Source: Streptomyces sp. V2I9 (lineage in GTDB: Bacteria; Actinomycetota; Actinomycetes; Streptomycetales; Streptomycetaceae). From it: a stretch of 64,000 nucleotides of DNA. How positions within the stretch are numbered: the stretch's first letter is position 1; each line of letters starts with the position of its first letter. A program made the position numbers and the translations under genes. Shown one piece after another: positions 16,115 through 26,800 of the stretch. The notes under the pieces are model-generated. The model saw only the letters and a list, made by a program, of their open reading frames with translations. It had not been told where the DNA came from and made no database searches. The stretch is taken from positions 496,001 to 560,000 of the forward strand of contig NZ_JAUSZJ010000002.1 in assembly GCF_030817475.1 (NCBI RefSeq), written 5' to 3'.

Positions 16115-17707
16115 ATGTCCTACCGTCCGCACCGCCCGCGTGTCCCCTCGCCCGGCCGCCGTGCCGTCCTGCGCGGCTCGCTGATCGCCCCGGCGGCCAT
16201 GGCCCTCACCCCCGCGACCGCCGCGGCGGCCCCCGCGCTGCACCTGGCGGGGCGTCCCGAGGCGTCCTGGGGTGTGCAGGTGGGCGGTGTCACCTCGTCG
16301 TCGGCGCTGCTGTGGGTGCGCTCGGACCGGCCGGCGCGGATGCTGGTGGAGACCTCGGCGACGGAGTCGTTCCGGCGGGTGCGCCGGTGGCACGGGCCCG
16401 CGCTCGGCCCCGGCACGGACTTCACCGGCACCACCCCGCTGTACGGCCTGCCGCCGGGCGAGCAGGTGCACTACCGCGTGACGCTCGCCGATCCCGCCGA
16501 TCCGCGCCGGACGGGCAAACCGGTGTACGGAACGTTCCGCACGGCTCCGGCCCGCCGCCGCTCCGGGGTGCGGTTCCTGTGGTCGGGCGACATCGCCGGG
16601 CAGGGCTGGGGCATCAACCCGGATACCGGCGGCTACCGGGTGTACGAGGAGATGCGCCGCCTGGACCCGGACTTCTTCCTGTGCAGCGGTGACAGCATCT
16701 ACGCGGACGGTCCGCTGCAGGAGAGCGTCACCCTGCCGGACGGCCGAATCTGGCGCAACGTGATGACCGAGGAGAAGGCGAAGGTCGCCGAAACGCTGGA
16801 CGAGTACCGGGGCAACTTCCGCTACAACCTGCTCGACCACAACGTCCGCCGCTTCAACGCGCAGGTGCCCTCCGTCGTGCAGTGGGACGACCACGAGGTA
16901 CGCAACAACTGGTATCCGGGGCAGATCCTGGAGGATGCCCGCTACACCGAGAAGAACGTGGACATCCTCGCGGCGCGGTCGGCGCGCGCCTTCCACGAGT
17001 ACGTGCCGCTCGCGCCCTCGTACGGTTCCGGGCGGCGTTCGCGCATGTACCGGGTGGTCCGTCACGGGCCGCTGCTCGACGTGTTCGTGCTCGACATGCG
17101 CTCGTACCGCAACGCCAACTCCCCCGGCCGCCAGGCGGACGACACGACGGGCATTCTGGGGGCCGAGCAGGCGCGGTGGCTGAAGCGGGAGCTCGCCGCC
17201 TCCCGGGCGGAGTGGAAGGTGATCGCCGCCGACATGCCGCTCGGGCTCGTGGTCCCGGACGGGGCGACGGACTTCGAGGCGGTCGCGCAGGGCGATCCCG
17301 GCGCGCCGCTGGGGCGGGAGCTCCAGATCGCCGAACTGCTCCGGTTCATCAAGCACCGCAGGATCACCGGCACCGTGTGGCTGACGGCCGATGTGCACTA
17401 CACCTCGGCCCAGCACTACGCGCCGGAGCGGGCCGCGTTCAAGGACTTCGCGCCGTTCTGGGAGTTCGTGTCGGGCCCGCTCGCGGCCGGCGGCTTCCCG
17501 GCCAACGCACTGGACGGCACCTTCGGGCCGGACCGGGTCTTCGTGCGCGCCCCGGACCGGGCGAACGTCTCGCCGATGGAGTCGCCGCAGTACTTCGGGG
17601 AGGTGGAGATCGACGGCGACAGCGCGGAGTTGACCGTACGTCTGCGCGCCGAGGGCGGATCGGTGCTGTTCACCCGGGTACTCCGGCCGGGTCTCGTCGG
17701 CCAGTGA
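16115..17707 (+). CDS. phoD: Secreted PhoD-type alkaline phosphatase (Tat exported)
   Basis: A 530-aa protein. The N-terminus has a twin-arginine signal (PGRRAVLRGSLIAPAAMAL, Ala-rich to about residue 42). A PhoD N-terminal beta domain and the metallophosphatase core follow: GDIAGQGWG, GDSIYAD (about 191), QWDDHEVRNN (about 257) and TADVHYTSAQHY (about 425), which supply the metal ligands. It hydrolyses phosphodi- or monoesters outside the cell to supply phosphate. ATG 16115 follows CTGGAGG. A direct PHO box is not evident in the 130-base upstream gap. Confidence 0.88.
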   Translation: MSYRPHRPRVPSPGRRAVLRGSLIAPAAMALTPATAAAAPALHLAGRPEASWGVQVGGVTSSSALLWVRSDRPARMLVETSATESFRRVRRWHGPALGPGTDFTGTTPLYGLPPGEQVHYRVTLADPADPRRTGKPVYGTFRTAPARRRSGVRFLWSGDIAGQGWGINPDTGGYRVYEEMRRLDPDFFLCSGDSIYADGPLQESVTLPDGRIWRNVMTEEKAKVAETLDEYRGNFRYNLLDHNVRRFNAQVPSVVQWDDHEVRNNWYPGQILEDARYTEKNVDILAARSARAFHEYVPLAPSYGSGRRSRMYRVVRHGPLLDVFVLDMRSYRNANSPGRQADDTTGILGAEQARWLKRELAASRAEWKVIAADMPLGLVVPDGATDFEAVAQGDPGAPLGRELQIAELLRFIKHRRITGTVWLTADVHYTSAQHYAPERAAFKDFAPFWEFVSGPLAAGGFPANALDGTFGPDRVFVRAPDRANVSPMESPQYFGEVEIDGDSAELTVRLRAEGGSVLFTRVLRPGLVGQ

Positions 17708-17816
17708 ACGACGGCGAAGGGATCGATCCGGTGCTCCGGGGTGCGAGGGTCCGCCCCGGACCGTCGCCGGGCGGCCCGGCCGCTCGCCCGTTCCCGGACG
17801 GTCCGCCTGAAACGGG

Positions 17817-17864
17817 ATCCGACCGCATCGAGATCTGACCGCATCCGAATCTGACCGAAACTGG
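17817..17864 (+). repeat. Three tandem 16-bp repeats
   Basis: Three adjacent copies at 17817-17832, 17833-17848 and 17849-17864, each close to ATCTGACCGCATCCGA. They share the core ATCyGACCG and then drift. They lie between phoD and the GNAT gene, about 85 bases before the latter's start. Spacing of 1.5 helical turns suggests either a regulator array or simple slippage. Confidence 0.7.
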
Positions 17865-17946
17865 CGATAGGCGACCAGATCGACCCGTAACCCATCGGTC
17901 ACAAGGCGTTCGTGATCAGGCAACACCGCTCCTTCACAGTGAGGAC

Positions 17947-19374
17947 ATGACTGATGTGACCTCCGCGAAGAGCGCCCGCCGTCCGCACCACTGGCGGCGG
18001 GACCTGATCGAACTGGCCGCCCTGTTCACCGCCGTGGCCGTGGCCGACGCGATCGCTAATCTGATCGGGCACCAGCCGGACGGGCCTTTCCTGCTCATGG
18101 CGTCGGCCGTGGCCCTGGTGGCCACGGCCGCGTTCCACACGTGGTGGGCCCGGCGCCACGGTCACGCTCCTCCGCCGGATCCGGCGGGCCCCGGTCCCGG
18201 CGGAGGAGAAGCGCCGGCCGGGGCCGGGGGCCTGAGCGACGCGGTGAGCGGCCGGGCCGACGGGCTCGCCGGCTCCGAGGAGACCGTGCTGTGGCGGCTC
18301 CGGACGACGGTGCACGACGCCCCCGGCAGCCTGGCCGCGCTGTGCCTGGCCCTGTCCGGGCTGCGGGTGGACATCCTCACCCTCCAGACGCACCCGCTGG
18401 CGCGGGGCACCGTGGACGAGTTCCTGCTGCGGGCCCCGGCCCCGCTCCAGGCTCAGGAGCTGTCCCGCGGGATCGCCGCCGCGGGGGGCACGTCCACCTG
18501 GATCGAGCGGGCGGACGCCCACGATCTGGTCGACACCCCGACCCGAGTGCTGTCGCTGGCCACGAGGACGGCGCTGGACGCGGCCGAGCTCCCACTGAGC
18601 CTGCGTCAGCTGCTCGGCCGATGCACGATCCACTCGCTGCCGGCCGTCTCCGTCACCGGCCGGGAGACCGGGCAGAGCGCGCCGGTCGAAGGGGTGCTGG
18701 AGGAGACGGTGATGCGGCTGCGGGACCCGTCGGGCGGCGTCATCTCCGTCGAGCGGCCGTACCTGCCGTTCACCCCGACCGAGTTCGCCCGTGCCCGCGC
18801 CCTGGTCGAGTTGGACGCCCGGCTCGGCCCGCGGGTGCCGCGCGGCACGGACGTGCTCACCCTGCCCGAGGGCGACGAGATCACCGTGCGCCGCGCGGAC
18901 CGCGGCGACCTCGCCGCCGCCCGCGCCATGCACGACCGCTGCTCGCAGAGCACCCTGGGCCTGCGCTACCACGGCCCCGTCAAGGACGCCGACCGCTACC
19001 TCGACCACCTGCTGAGCCCCCGTTTCGGCCGCACCCTGGCCGTGCGGACGACCTCCGGCAAGGTCGTGGCGCTGGGCCACCTCCTGTGGGACGGCGACGA
19101 GACCGAGGTCGCCCTCCTCGTCGAGGACGCCTGGCAGCGCCGGGGCATCGGCTCCGAACTGCTCGCCCGCCTGGTGACGATGGCCGGGGAAGCGGGCTGC
19201 GACAGCGTGTACGCGGTGACGCAGTCCCGCAACACCGGCATGGTGGCGGCGATGCGCGCGCTGGAGCTGCCCCTCGACTACCAGATCGAGGAGGGCACGC
19301 TCGTCATCACCGCCCGGCTGACGCCCGAAGAGGCTCCTCGGCCTTCCGCGCCGGCGGAACGGGCCCGTCGCTGA
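17947..19374 (+). CDS. GNAT N-acetyltransferase with N-terminal ACT-like region
   Basis: A 475-aa protein. Residues about 20-65 form a hydrophobic pair of segments (LIELAALFTAVAVADAIANL; LLMASAVALVATAAFHTWWA) likely to be membrane-associated. Residues about 115-170 resemble an ACT domain (RTTVHDAPGSLAALCLALSG) and the C-terminal third (about 315-460) is a GNAT fold with ARAMHDRCSQ and VEDAWQRRGIGSELLARLV. The ACT region suggests amino-acid control of an acetyltransferase. ATG 17947 has a very close GTGAGGA; GTG 17956 is an alternative. Its last 68 bases overlap the converging lyase gene. Confidence 0.78.
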   Translation: MTDVTSAKSARRPHHWRRDLIELAALFTAVAVADAIANLIGHQPDGPFLLMASAVALVATAAFHTWWARRHGHAPPPDPAGPGPGGGEAPAGAGGLSDAVSGRADGLAGSEETVLWRLRTTVHDAPGSLAALCLALSGLRVDILTLQTHPLARGTVDEFLLRAPAPLQAQELSRGIAAAGGTSTWIERADAHDLVDTPTRVLSLATRTALDAAELPLSLRQLLGRCTIHSLPAVSVTGRETGQSAPVEGVLEETVMRLRDPSGGVISVERPYLPFTPTEFARARALVELDARLGPRVPRGTDVLTLPEGDEITVRRADRGDLAAARAMHDRCSQSTLGLRYHGPVKDADRYLDHLLSPRFGRTLAVRTTSGKVVALGHLLWDGDETEVALLVEDAWQRRGIGSELLARLVTMAGEAGCDSVYAVTQSRNTGMVAAMRALELPLDYQIEEGTLVITARLTPEEAPRPSAPAERARR

Positions 19375-20522
19375 GCGCCTGGCACAGGTCCGCCCACAGG
19401 TCCTCGACGTCCTCCAGGCCGACCGACATCCGCAGCAGCCGGTCGCTGACGCCGGACGCCCGCCGGTCTCCCTCCTCCACGATGCGGTGGCTGATGGAGG
19501 CCGGGGTGCTGGATCAGCGAGTCGACGCTGCCGAGGCTGACGGCCGGGGTGATGAGCCGCACCCCGGAGATCACCCGGTGCGGGTCCCCGTACACCTCGA
19601 AGGAGACCATCGCGCCCCCGATCCGCGGGTAGTGCACGCGGGCGACCCGCGGATCGGCGGTGAGCCTGCGCACGAGTTCGGCGGCGCTCACCGAGGCCGC
19701 CCGGACGCGTACCGGAAGGGTGGACAGGCCGCGCAGGAGCAGATAGCCCGCCAGCGGGTGCAGCACCCCGCCGGTGGCGAACCGCACCTGCCGCAGCACG
19801 GCGGCGAACTCCTCGTCGCAGGCGACCACGCCGCCCATGACGTCGCCGTGGCCGCCGAGGTACTTGGTGGCGCTGTGCAGGACGATCCGCGCCCCCTCGT
19901 CGAGGGGGCGCTGCAGGACGGGGGTGGCGAAGGTGTTGTCGACCAGCAGCGGCACGGAACCGCAGGCGTGGGCGACGGCCCGGATGTCGATCTCGGCCAG
20001 CGTCGGGTTAGCCGGGGTCTCGATCATCACCAGGCCGGTGTCCGGGCGGATGGCGTCCGCGATGCCCGCCGGATCGGTCCAGGTCACCTCGGTGCCCAGC
20101 AGCCCGGCGCCGAGCAGGTGGTCGCTGCACCCGTAGAGCGGCCGGACCGCGACGACGTGGCGCAGCCCCTGGCTCGCCCGGGCGAGCAGCACCGCCGACA
20201 GCGCGGCCATGCCGCTGGCGAAGGCGACCGCGCTCCCGGCGCCCTCCAGCCGGGCCAGCGCCGTCTCGAAGCGGCCCGTGGTGGGGTTGTCGAGCCGGGC
20301 GTAGACCGGCAGCCCGTCGGGGAGGGCCCCGGTGGTGGCGAAGGCGTCGATCCGCTCGGCCTCGGCGCGGGCGTCGTAGGACGGGTAGGTGGTGGACAGG
20401 TCGATCGGCGCCGCGTGCAGGCCGAGGGAGGCGAGGTCGTCGCGTCCGGCGTGCACGGCTTCGGTGGCGAAGGCCCTGGACGGGATGGCGGCAGGGGGTG
20501 TCGTCGAGACGTCGTTGTCCAT
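19307..20522 (-). pseudogene. Cystathionine/methionine gamma-lyase family protein, frameshifted near the 3' end
   Basis: Starting at ATG 20522, the Cys/Met-metabolism PLP enzyme reads normally for about 340 residues, including YARLDNPTTGRFE and the PLP lysine in HSATKYLGGHGD. At GGGG 19503-19506 (CCCC on the coding strand, after SLIQHP) the frame shifts by one extra base. In the restored frame the protein continues ASISHRIVEEGDRR and ends at a TGA at 19309-19307, a normal length of 404 aa. As given, the C-terminal 65 residues are scrambled. The divergent Lrp/AsnC regulator suggests control of methionine or cysteine catabolism. Confidence 0.75.
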
Positions 20523-20569
20523 GCCGCCAGCCTGAACAGTTACCGGCCCGTAGCGACAAACTCCCGTGT

Positions 20570-20575
20570 TACGTT
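20570..20575 (+). promoter_or_regulatory. -10 element of the Lrp gene (leaderless)
   Basis: TACGTT ends six bases before the ATG at 20582, with no ribosome site between, so the transcript probably starts at the initiation codon. The divergent lyase start is only 60 bases away, so both promoters share this space. Confidence 0.45.
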
Positions 20576-20581
20576 CGCCAC

Positions 20582-21061
20582 ATGCCCGATTCCGTCGCTC
20601 TCGATCCGGTGGACCTCCAGATTCTGCGGCTGTTGCAGAACGATGCCCGGACCACGTACCGCGAGCTCGCGGCCGAGGTCGGCGTGGCCGCTTCGACGTG
20701 CCTGGACCGGGTGGCCCGGTTGCGCCGCAGCGGGGTGATCCTCGGGGACCAGCTGCGCCTCGATCCGGCAAAGCTCGGCCGGGGGCTCCAGGCGCTGCTG
20801 CTGGTCCAGGTCAGGCCGCACCGCCGGGAGCTCATCGGGCCGTTCGTCGACCGGATCAGGGCGCTGCCGGAGTCGCGTGCGCTGTTCCATCTCACCGGCC
20901 CCGACGACTACCTGGTGCAGGTGGCGGTGGCGGACGCGGCGGACCTGCAACGGCTGGTCCTGGACGAATTCACCGCGCGCCGGGAGGTGGCCCGCGTGGA
21001 CACCCGGCTGATCTTCCAGCAGTGGGAGTGCGGTCCGCTGCTGCCGCCCGCCGCGAGCTGA
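20582..21061 (+). CDS. Lrp/AsnC-family transcriptional regulator
   Basis: A 159-aa protein with the AsnC-type helix-turn-helix at about residues 6-60 (LDPVDLQILRLLQNDARTTY; LAAEVGVAASTCLDRVARL) and a RAM/ligand domain at about 65-150 (HLTGPDDYLVQVAV). It is divergently transcribed from the gamma-lyase gene, an arrangement typical of methionine gamma-lyase control such as MdeR/MdeA. An amino-acid effector is inferred. Confidence 0.88.
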   Translation: MPDSVALDPVDLQILRLLQNDARTTYRELAAEVGVAASTCLDRVARLRRSGVILGDQLRLDPAKLGRGLQALLLVQVRPHRRELIGPFVDRIRALPESRALFHLTGPDDYLVQVAVADAADLQRLVLDEFTARREVARVDTRLIFQQWECGPLLPPAAS

Positions 21062-21157
21062 CCGGCCGGGTCCGGGCACCGGGCCGGGGGGGCGGAGTTC
21101 GGACACCGGACACCACCGGTGGTGACGGGAGGGCCGCCGCCGTACGAGGATGTCCGC

Positions 21158-22846
21158 ATGTCAGACACTTCGAGCAGCCCGCTGCCCCGTCAGGTCGCCG
21201 ACGCCTACGTCGACGCGATCATCGAACTCGACCCCATCACCGGCACCTATCTGGGTGTGGCCGAAAGCTCGCGCCGGCTGCCCGACTTCTCTCCGGCCGG
21301 CCAGGCCGCCACCGCCGACCTCATCCGCGCGACGCTGCGCGAGCTGGACGCCGCCGAACAGCGTCCCGGAGCGGACAGCGACGCCGAGCGTCGCTGCGGC
21401 CGGCTCCTGCGGGAGCGGCTGACGGCGGAACTCGCCGTGCACGAGGCCGAGGAGGGGCTGCGGACCGTCTCCAACCTGCAGTCGCCCGCCCACAGCATCA
21501 CCGAGGTCTTCACGCTCACACCCACCGCGACGGACGAGGACTGGGCGGCGGTCGTGGAGCGGCTGCGCGCGGTGCCCGCCGCGCACGAGGGGTACCGCGC
21601 CTCGCTGGAGCTCGGCCTGGAGCGCAAGCTGTACGGCGGGCCGCGCGCGACCGCCACGTTCGTCGGGCAGCTCACGGAGTGGGGCGGCGAGGGCGAGGGC
21701 GGGGCGTTCTTCGCGGAGTTCGTCGCTCCGGGGCCCGCGTCGCTGCGCGCGGAGCTGGACGAGGCCGCCGGGCGGGCGACGGCCTCGGTCCTGGCGCTGC
21801 GGGACTGGATGCGCGACGTGTACGCCCCGGCGGTGGAGGGGGCACCGGACCCGGTCGGCCGGGAGCGCTACGCCCGCTGGTCGCGGCTGTACAACGGCAC
21901 CGACCTGGATCTCGACGAGGCGTACGCGTACGGCTGGTCGGAGTACCACCGGCTGCTCGCCGAGATGAGGACCGAGGCCGGGAAGATCCTGCCCGGCGCG
22001 GGCCCGTGGGAGGCGCTCGCCCACCTCGATGTGCACGGCCGGCACATCGAGGGGGTGGACGAGGTCCGCGCGTGGCTGCAGGGCCTGATGGACGAGGCGA
22101 TCGAGGCGCTGGACGGCACGCACTTCGACCTCGCCGAGCGGGTACGGAAGGTGGAGTCCCGTATCGCGCCGCCCGGCGGGGCCGCCGCGCCGTACTACAC
22201 CGGCCCGTCCGAGGACTTCTCCCGCCCCGGCCGCACCTGGCTGCCGACCATGGGCGAGACCCGCTTCCCGGTGTACGACCTGGTCTCCACCTGGTACCAC
22301 GAGGGGGTGCCCGGCCACCATCTGCAGATCGCGCAGTGGACGCACGTGGCCGACAGCCTCTCCCGCTACCAGGCGTCGGTCGGCATGGTCAGCGCGAACG
22401 CCGAGGGCTGGGCGCTGTACGCGGAGCGGCTGATGGACGAGCTGGGCTTCCTGCCCGACCCGGAGCGGCGGCTCGGCTATCTGGACGCCCAGATGATGCG
22501 CGCCTGCCGGGTGATCGTGGACATCGGGATGCACCTGGAGCTGGAGATCCCGGCGGACTCCCCCTTCCATCCGGGCGAGCGCTGGACGCCCGAGCTGGCA
22601 CAGGAGTTCTTCGGTAACCACAGCGGCCGCCCCGCCGACTTCGTGGAGAGCGAGCTGACCCGCTATCTGTCGATGCCGGGGCAGGCCATCGGCTACAAGC
22701 TCGGGGAGCGGGCCTGGCTGCTCGGCCGGGAGAACGCGCGCGCCGCGCACGGTGACGCGTTCGACCTCAAGTCCTGGCACATGGCGGCGCTCTCCCAGGG
22801 CTCGCTCGGTCTGGACGATCTGGTGGACGAGCTGTCACGGCTCTGA
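21158..22846 (+). CDS. DUF885 family protein (gluzincin-like peptidase)
   Basis: A 562-aa protein of the DUF885 family. The zinc-binding HExxH-like segment is WYHEGVPGHHLQ (about residues 378-389), with the third ligand in NAEGWALYAERL (about 413-424). It is probably a soluble metallopeptidase; there is no signal peptide. The start is at ATG 21158 with GAGGA upstream; GTG 21119 extends the frame but has no comparable site. Confidence 0.82.
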   Translation: MSDTSSSPLPRQVADAYVDAIIELDPITGTYLGVAESSRRLPDFSPAGQAATADLIRATLRELDAAEQRPGADSDAERRCGRLLRERLTAELAVHEAEEGLRTVSNLQSPAHSITEVFTLTPTATDEDWAAVVERLRAVPAAHEGYRASLELGLERKLYGGPRATATFVGQLTEWGGEGEGGAFFAEFVAPGPASLRAELDEAAGRATASVLALRDWMRDVYAPAVEGAPDPVGRERYARWSRLYNGTDLDLDEAYAYGWSEYHRLLAEMRTEAGKILPGAGPWEALAHLDVHGRHIEGVDEVRAWLQGLMDEAIEALDGTHFDLAERVRKVESRIAPPGGAAAPYYTGPSEDFSRPGRTWLPTMGETRFPVYDLVSTWYHEGVPGHHLQIAQWTHVADSLSRYQASVGMVSANAEGWALYAERLMDELGFLPDPERRLGYLDAQMMRACRVIVDIGMHLELEIPADSPFHPGERWTPELAQEFFGNHSGRPADFVESELTRYLSMPGQAIGYKLGERAWLLGRENARAAHGDAFDLKSWHMAALSQGSLGLDDLVDELSRL

Positions 22847-22909
22847 CCCGGCCGGAACGGTCCGCGGGTCCCGTCGGGGGAAGCAGGGAAACGAAGTGAG
22901 GCGGTCGTC

Positions 22910-23791
22910 ATGAGTGAGCGGAGCGGATTCCTGTTCTGCGCCGACCCGTTGAGGGCGTCACGGCCCGATCCGCAGTTCGCCGCCGAGGCCGCGGCGGCGC
23001 GTGCGGCCGGCGGCCGGATCGCGCTGGTCGATCATGACGCGCTGCTCGCCGGGGACGCGGCCGGTGCGGTGGCGCGGGTCGCGCGGGACTCCGGACCGTA
23101 CTGGTACCGGGGCTGGATGATCCCCTCCGACCGGTACGCGGAGCTGGAGTCGGCGCTCGGCGCGCGGGGCTGCGCCCTGCTGACCGGTGCCGCGGACTAC
23201 CGGCGGGCGCATGAACTCCCCTGCTGGTACGAGGAGTTCCGCGAGCTCACCCCGCGCAGCGTCTGGTCCGCCATGGCGCCGGGGGCTCCTGCGCCCACCG
23301 TCGGCGAGGCGGCCGGGCTCGCGGCGCCCCTGGGGCCGGGGCCGGGCATCGTGAAGGACTATGTGAAGTCCCGGAAGCACGAGTGGCACGAGGCCTGTTA
23401 CGTCCCGGAGCTGGCCGACCGGGACCGCTTGGCCGCCGTGGTGAGCCGGTTCGTCGAGCTGCAGGGCGGTTTCCTCGCGGGGGGTGTGGTGCTGCGGTCC
23501 TTCGAGCCGTTCGTCGAGGGCGGCGAGGCGCGGGTGTGGTGGGTGGACGGGCGGGCGGTGCTCATCACCGCCCACCCGGACACCCCCGACCGGGCTCCCA
23601 CGCCCGAACTCTCCGCCGTGCGGGAGGCGGTGGGCCGTCTCGGGCCGCGCTGGATCACCACCGACCTCGCACTGCGCGAGGACGGGGTGTGGCGGGTGGT
23701 GGAGGTCGGCGACGGTCAGGTCAGCGGCCTTCCCGCCGGGGCGGACGCCGAGGGCCTGTTCACCGCGCTGGCCGCCGCCGCGCTCCGCTGA
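22910..23791 (+). CDS. ATP-grasp domain protein
   Basis: A 293-aa protein. The C-terminal half contains ATP-grasp features: GIVKDYVKSRKHEW (nucleotide-binding Lys), VVLRSFEPFVEGGEARVWWV and the acidic metal-binding strand VWRVVEVGDGQVSGLP. The N-terminal half resembles the DUF4343-type accessory domain. It probably ligates an amine to a carboxylate, with the substrate unknown. It follows the DUF885 gene by 63 bases and could be co-transcribed. Confidence 0.75.
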   Translation: MSERSGFLFCADPLRASRPDPQFAAEAAAARAAGGRIALVDHDALLAGDAAGAVARVARDSGPYWYRGWMIPSDRYAELESALGARGCALLTGAADYRRAHELPCWYEEFRELTPRSVWSAMAPGAPAPTVGEAAGLAAPLGPGPGIVKDYVKSRKHEWHEACYVPELADRDRLAAVVSRFVELQGGFLAGGVVLRSFEPFVEGGEARVWWVDGRAVLITAHPDTPDRAPTPELSAVREAVGRLGPRWITTDLALREDGVWRVVEVGDGQVSGLPAGADAEGLFTALAAAALR

Positions 23792-23854
23792 CCTCCGGGG
23801 CCGGACGGGCCCGAGGGCGGGGCGCGCCGCCGGACCGCCGGGCCGCCCCGAGGG

Positions 23855-23872
23855 CCGGGCCGCGCGGCCCGG
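23855..23872. terminator. GC-rich palindrome between convergent genes
   Basis: CCGGGCCGCGCGGCCCGG is a perfect 18-bp palindrome ending immediately before the sbcC stop codon, in the 81-base gap between convergent genes. It is a likely transcription barrier for the ATP-grasp gene. Confidence 0.4.
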
Positions 23873-26800
23873 TCACAGGCGGTGGTGGACGGACGACCCC
23901 TGACGCCCCTTCACCACTTCGAGCCGGGCCGGGATACGGCGGCGCAGGTCGGCCACATGGCTGACGATGCCCACGCTGCGGTCCCGTTCCCGGAGGGAGT
24001 CCAGCACGTCGAGCACCTCGTCCAGGGTCTGGTCGTCCAGGCTGCCGAACCCCTCGTCGATGAAGAGGGTGTCCAGGCGTACGCCGCCGGCCTCCTCGGT
24101 CACCACGTCGGCGAGGCCCAGCGCGAGGGCCAGCGAGACGAAGAACGTCTCCCCGCCGGACAGCGTCGCGGTGTCCCGTTCGCCACCGGTCCAGGCGTCG
24201 ACCACATGCAGCCCCAGCCCGGCCCGGCGGCCGCCGGTGCGGGCGTCGGAGTGGACCAGCGTGTAGCGGCCGGAGGACATCCGCCGCAGCCGCGCGGTCG
24301 CGGCGACCGCCACCTGTTCCAGGCGGGCGGCCAGGACGTACGACTCCAGGCGCATCTTGCGCTCGTTGTCGGCGGAGGTGCCCGCCGCCAGGCCCGCGAG
24401 CCGGGCGATCCGCTCGTACTCCTGGCGCACCGGGCCGAGCCCGCGCACCTCGGCGGCGGCCTGCCGGGAGAGCCGGGTCAGCTCGGCGCAGCGTTCGTCG
24501 GCGGCGGAGCGGGAGGCGGACGCCTCGCGCAGCGACCGTTCCGCCGCCTCGAACGCGCTCCGGGCGGCCTCCGGTCGGGCGGGGGCCCGCTCGGCGGCCT
24601 CGCGGGCGTCGCATTCGGCGCGGCGGTCGGCGACCGCGGCGGCCTCGGCCTGCCAGGCGTCGACGCGGTGCTGGAGGTCGCGTTGGGCCGCCGCGTCCAG
24701 GAGGGTCGAGGCGGCGGCTTCCGGGGTGTCGAAGCCCGCCCGGTACGCCGCGTCGGAGAGCCGGTCGTCGGCCTCCTTGCGCCGCTGGGACGCGTCCTGT
24801 TCGGCACGTACCGCCTCGGCGGCCTCCGCGAGCCGGGCCACCCGGCGGGTGAGGCGATCCGCGTACGCGGCGACGGACTCCGAATCGCCCCGCACGGCGT
24901 CGAGTTCGGCGCACAGCGCCGTCCGCTCGCGGTCGAGCGCCTCGCGCCGGGAGGTGCGGGCGGCGGCCCGCCGTTCGGCCTCCTGCCGGAGTCCGAGGCG
25001 CTCACCGTGCTCGCGCTCGGCGGTGGCGAGCGCCTCGCGGGCGGCGTGGGTACCGGCGGCGGTGCGGTGCGCGTCGGCATGCTCGGCGGACAACCGGTCG
25101 ACGGTGGAGCGGAGTTCGTCGACGGACGGGCCGGGATCGAGGTCCTCGCCCGTCTCGGGGCCGGTGTCCGGGTCCGTGTCGCGGGCCTCCGCGCGGGCGG
25201 CGGCGTGGCGTTCGCGGACGAGTCCGAGGGCCTGCTCCGCCCGGGCGCGTCCCTCCTCGGCGTGGCGGTGGGCGGCGAGGGCGGCCTCCTCGGTGGCCCG
25301 GTCCACATGGCCGTCGCCCTCGGTGGCGGGGGCCGGGTGGTCGGCGGAGCCGCAGACGGTGCAGGGTTCGCCGTCGACGAGCCCGGCGGCCAGCTCGGCC
25401 GCGATGTCCCGCAGCCGCCTCTCCCGCAGCCCGAGCCAGTTCTCGCGGGCGGCCAGGGCGCGTTCGCGGGCCTCCGCGAACGCCTGCCGGGCGGCCCCGG
25501 CCTCGGCGGCCAGGGCGTCGCGGCGGCGGGCGGCCTCCAGGCGGCGGCGGGCCGGGGCGAGGAGTCCGGCGAGCTGTTCGGCCCGTGTGGCGGCCTCCTG
25601 CGCGGTCTCGATGCGTTCGCGGAGTCCGGCATGGACGGTGTCCCAGCCCGCCAGCCAGGCGTCGGCGTCGCGTACGGTCGCCTCGTCGGCACGGGACTCC
25701 CGCTCCAGCGACTCCCGCTCCTCGTCGATGGCGAGGCTGCGGGCCTCCGCCCGGCGGGCCGCCTCCAGGCCGCCCAGCTCCTGCCGGAACCGGCGCTCCA
25801 GCTCGGCGAGCCGGTCGGGCCCCGCGTCCGCGAGGTCGGGGGGCAGCTGCGTCCTGGCCCGGTCGAGCGCGTCGGCCGCGCGTCGGTGGGCGCCCTCGGC
25901 CTCGTCGCGCAGTTCCAGGGCGGGGGCGACCCGGTCGGCCTTGCGGGCGCGCTCCAACCGCCTCCGGGCGCGGTCGTGTTCGGGCCGCCCTTCCTCCAGC
26001 GCGGCCGAGCGCCGCCGGGTCTCCTCGTACCGCTGCTGGAGGCGGGCGAGTTCCCGTTCGGCGTCCAGGGCCTGGCGGGCCGCGCGCTGCCGGTCCTCGG
26101 CGGCGGCGACGGCGCTGCGGGCGATGTCGAGCCGTTCGCGGGCGGTGGAGCGGGCGATCGCGGCCCACTCCAGCACGGCTTCGGCCAGGCCCGGTTCGCC
26201 GGGCCGGGCGGTGACCGGGGCGGCCTCGGCCCCGGCGGGCCCGGCCGCCTGGGCGGTGCGCTGGGCGAGGGCGAGAATCCGTTCGTCGGCGGCGGTGACC
26301 TTGGCCTCGGCGCCCCGGCGCAGTTCGGCGAGGCGTTCCTCGACGGCGGCGAAGCGGCGGGTGTCGAAGAGGCGGCCGAGGAGCTTGCCCCGCGCCTCGG
26401 CGTCCGAGCGCAGGAAGCGGGCGAAGTCGCCCTGCGGCAACAGCACGACCTGGCAGAACTGGTCGCGGCTCATGCCGATGAGCTGGGTCAGCTCCTCGCC
26501 GATCTCCTGGTGCGACCTGCTCAGGGACTGCCAGCCGCGCTCGGGGTCGTAGGCGCGCAGCCGGCTCTGGGCCTTCTCCATGGTGAAGCCCTCGCCCCGC
26601 TTCTTGGGGCGGGGCTGGGAGGGCCTGCGGGTGACTTCCAGGCGGCGGCCGCCGACGGTCAGTTCCAGCTGGACCTCGGTGGGCAGGTCCACGGGCGCGT
26701 GGTCGCTGCGCAGGGAGGCGCCGGGGCTCTGGCGGGCGCCGGGGACGGCTCCGTACAGGGCGAAGCAGACGGCGTCCAGGACGGAGGTCTTGCCGGCGCC

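Noticed and set aside
24357..26552. 731-codon open frame on the + strand
   Set aside because: It is Ser/Arg/Ala-rich low-complexity antisense of sbcC, produced by high GC3; no family motif.
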